Source: Methanobrevibacter_A sp964431035 (lineage in GTDB: Archaea; Methanobacteriota; Methanobacteria; Methanobacteriales; Methanobacteriaceae). Taken from it: a stretch of 6,901 bases of DNA. The notes beneath the pieces are model-generated. The model was given only the letters and a program-made list of their open reading frames with translations. It did not search any database and was not told the origin of the DNA. How positions within the stretch are numbered: position 1 is the first letter of the stretch; the number at the start of each line of letters is the position of its first letter. The stretch covers positions 1-6,901 of the forward strand of contig CAYSIF010000066.1 in NCBI GenBank assembly GCA_964431035.1, in the 5' to 3' direction. Position numbers and translations under genes: made by a program. Shown here piece after piece: positions 6,511 through 6,901 of this stretch.

Positions 6511-6533
6511 GGATAATGATTAGACATTAAAAA

Positions 6534-6541
6534 TATATAAA
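6534..6541 (-). promoter_or_regulatory. Consensus archaeal TATA box (- strand)
   Basis: The - strand reads TTTATATA, an exact archaeal box A sequence. Transcription expected about 26 bases downstream would start near 6510 (a G on the - strand), inside rather than before the small open frame beginning at 6527, and would run through the GC-rich island. In an AT-rich spacer such a box can occur by chance, and the complement is also TATA-like. Confidence 0.4.
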
Positions 6542-6571
6542 TAAAATAATATTTAATAATTTGGTAAAAAA

Positions 6572-6801
6572 TTAGAAACCCGGCTTAAAATTAAAAACTT
6601 TCATAGCTAATTTTAAACTAATAGGATTAACAATTAATACAACTAAAAAGTATGCAACAGGCCATCTTACAATCCACCATAAAAATAAAACACTAATTGG
6701 CATACCGCTAGGTACTGCAAATATAAGTGGCATTATTAACTCATAATAAGACTAATAAAAAAAGCAAAAGGGTTCCAAATTCTGTTTTTAATACTTGACA
6801 T
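6572..6801 (-). pseudogene. DUF2798-like two-helix membrane protein, apparently frameshifted
   Basis: Two adjacent - strand frames together encode one small membrane protein. The first starts at ATG 6801 and gives 21 residues (MSSIKNRIWNPFAFFISLIM plus S) before TAA at 6738-6736. The second, in the -1 frame, runs from ATG 6733 to the TAA at 6574-6572 and gives 53 residues (beginning MPLIFAVPSGMPISVLFLWW). Rereading or restoring one T at the TT of AGTTAA (6739-6738) joins them as ...SLIMS-LI-MPLIFAV..., about 76 residues. That is the usual size of DUF2798-type proteins, with two membrane helices (about residues 10-30 and 37-63) and a typical ...NPISLKLAMKVF ending. DUF2798 is recalled from pattern, not searched, and its function is unknown. 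GAGG at 6816-6813, eleven bases before the first ATG, supports translation from 6801. It could be a pseudogene, a sequencing slip in a T-run, or two products coupled by the TAATAATG stop-start. Confidence 0.55.
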
Positions 6802-6901
6802 AAAAAAAATATCCTCTAAAAAAATTGATAAAAATTAAGTAAAATTAAATTAAATTGATAAGAATGATAAAGGGCTGGCAGCAAAATGAAATTCCCATAG
6901 A
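6802..6901. other. AT-rich spacer and GC-richer window edge
   Basis: Bases 6818-6863 are almost pure A/T and probably hold the promoter of the - strand DUF2798-like gene, although no single TATA box stands out. From 6871 to the edge G/C content rises (GGGCTGGCAGC). Two readings stay open to the edge: a + strand frame from ATG 6864 giving MIKGWQQNEIPI, and a - strand frame ending at TAA 6852-6850 with LWEFHFAASPLSFLSI. Either could be the end of a neighbouring gene, and the piece is too short to decide. Confidence 0.25.
6811..6817 (-). promoter_or_regulatory. Shine-Dalgarno of the DUF2798-like gene
   Basis: The - strand reads AGAGGAT, with GAGG eleven bases before the ATG at 6801. The spacer is slightly long and T-rich, but this is the only good ribosome binding site here. 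It supports the upstream start for the frameshifted gene. Confidence 0.5.

Noticed and set aside
6345..6527. Independent protein-coding gene on the - strand
   Set aside because: No ribosome binding site precedes the ATG at 6527, the TATA box lies so close that transcription would start inside the frame, and the C-terminal part coincides with the hairpins. An RNA or a tnpB remnant is preferred.
1..6901. CRISPR array, prophage, toxin-antitoxin or defence system
   Set aside because: No spaced direct repeats, integrase, phage structural genes or recognisable defence proteins are visible. The two small genes look like each other rather than like a toxin and its antitoxin.

Overview
The window looks like a chromosomal segment of a very AT-rich methanogenic archaeon, most likely of the order Methanobacteriales and possibly Methanosphaera-like. 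The organism is inferred from three things: the archaeal/eukaryotic-type tyrosyl-tRNA synthetase, which closely follows the Methanocaldococcus jannaschii enzyme as I recall it; archaeal TATA-like boxes and a GGTGA Shine-Dalgarno; and a two-part U32 protein next to an archaeal MutS-like ATPase. No species can be fixed from the sequence alone.

Left part (1-994, + strand): the 3' part of tyrS, followed at short spacings by two small genes (562-771 and 797-994). Their products align without gaps at about 37% identity, so they are tandem paralogs. Next, convergent to them, comes tmk (thymidylate kinase, 1018-1608, - strand). Its start is set by a strong Shine-Dalgarno. A 123-bp AT-rich divergent promoter region separates tmk from the right-hand genes.

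Middle (1732-6310, + strand): a long peptidase-U32-family protein (873 aa) of the RlhA-like, probably RNA-hydroxylating, type with a degenerate second U32-like half. 43 bp further on is a 637-aa MutS-like ATPase with an N-terminal double helix-hairpin-helix domain. The MutS-like gene has a striking internal switch: its 5' half is G/T-rich (Ile always ATT in a sampled stretch) and its 3' half is A/C-rich (Ile almost always ATA).

Right part (6311-6901): no intact gene. It holds a 78-bp GC-rich island (about 49% GC in a background nearer 15-30%) that folds into a closed multi-hairpin structure. A consensus archaeal TATA box lies upstream and a T-run downstream on the - strand, so it may be an ncRNA, or the tail of a decayed tnpB-type element with an omega-RNA-like scaffold. 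Beyond it is a small two-helix membrane protein gene, DUF2798-like, on the - strand. It is broken by an apparent one-base frameshift.

The genes are housekeeping functions (tRNA charging, dTTP synthesis, probable RNA modification, DNA recombination or repair) and do not form one obvious pathway. The least ordinary items are the composition switch inside the MutS-like gene, the structured GC island, the small paralog pair and the frameshifted membrane protein.
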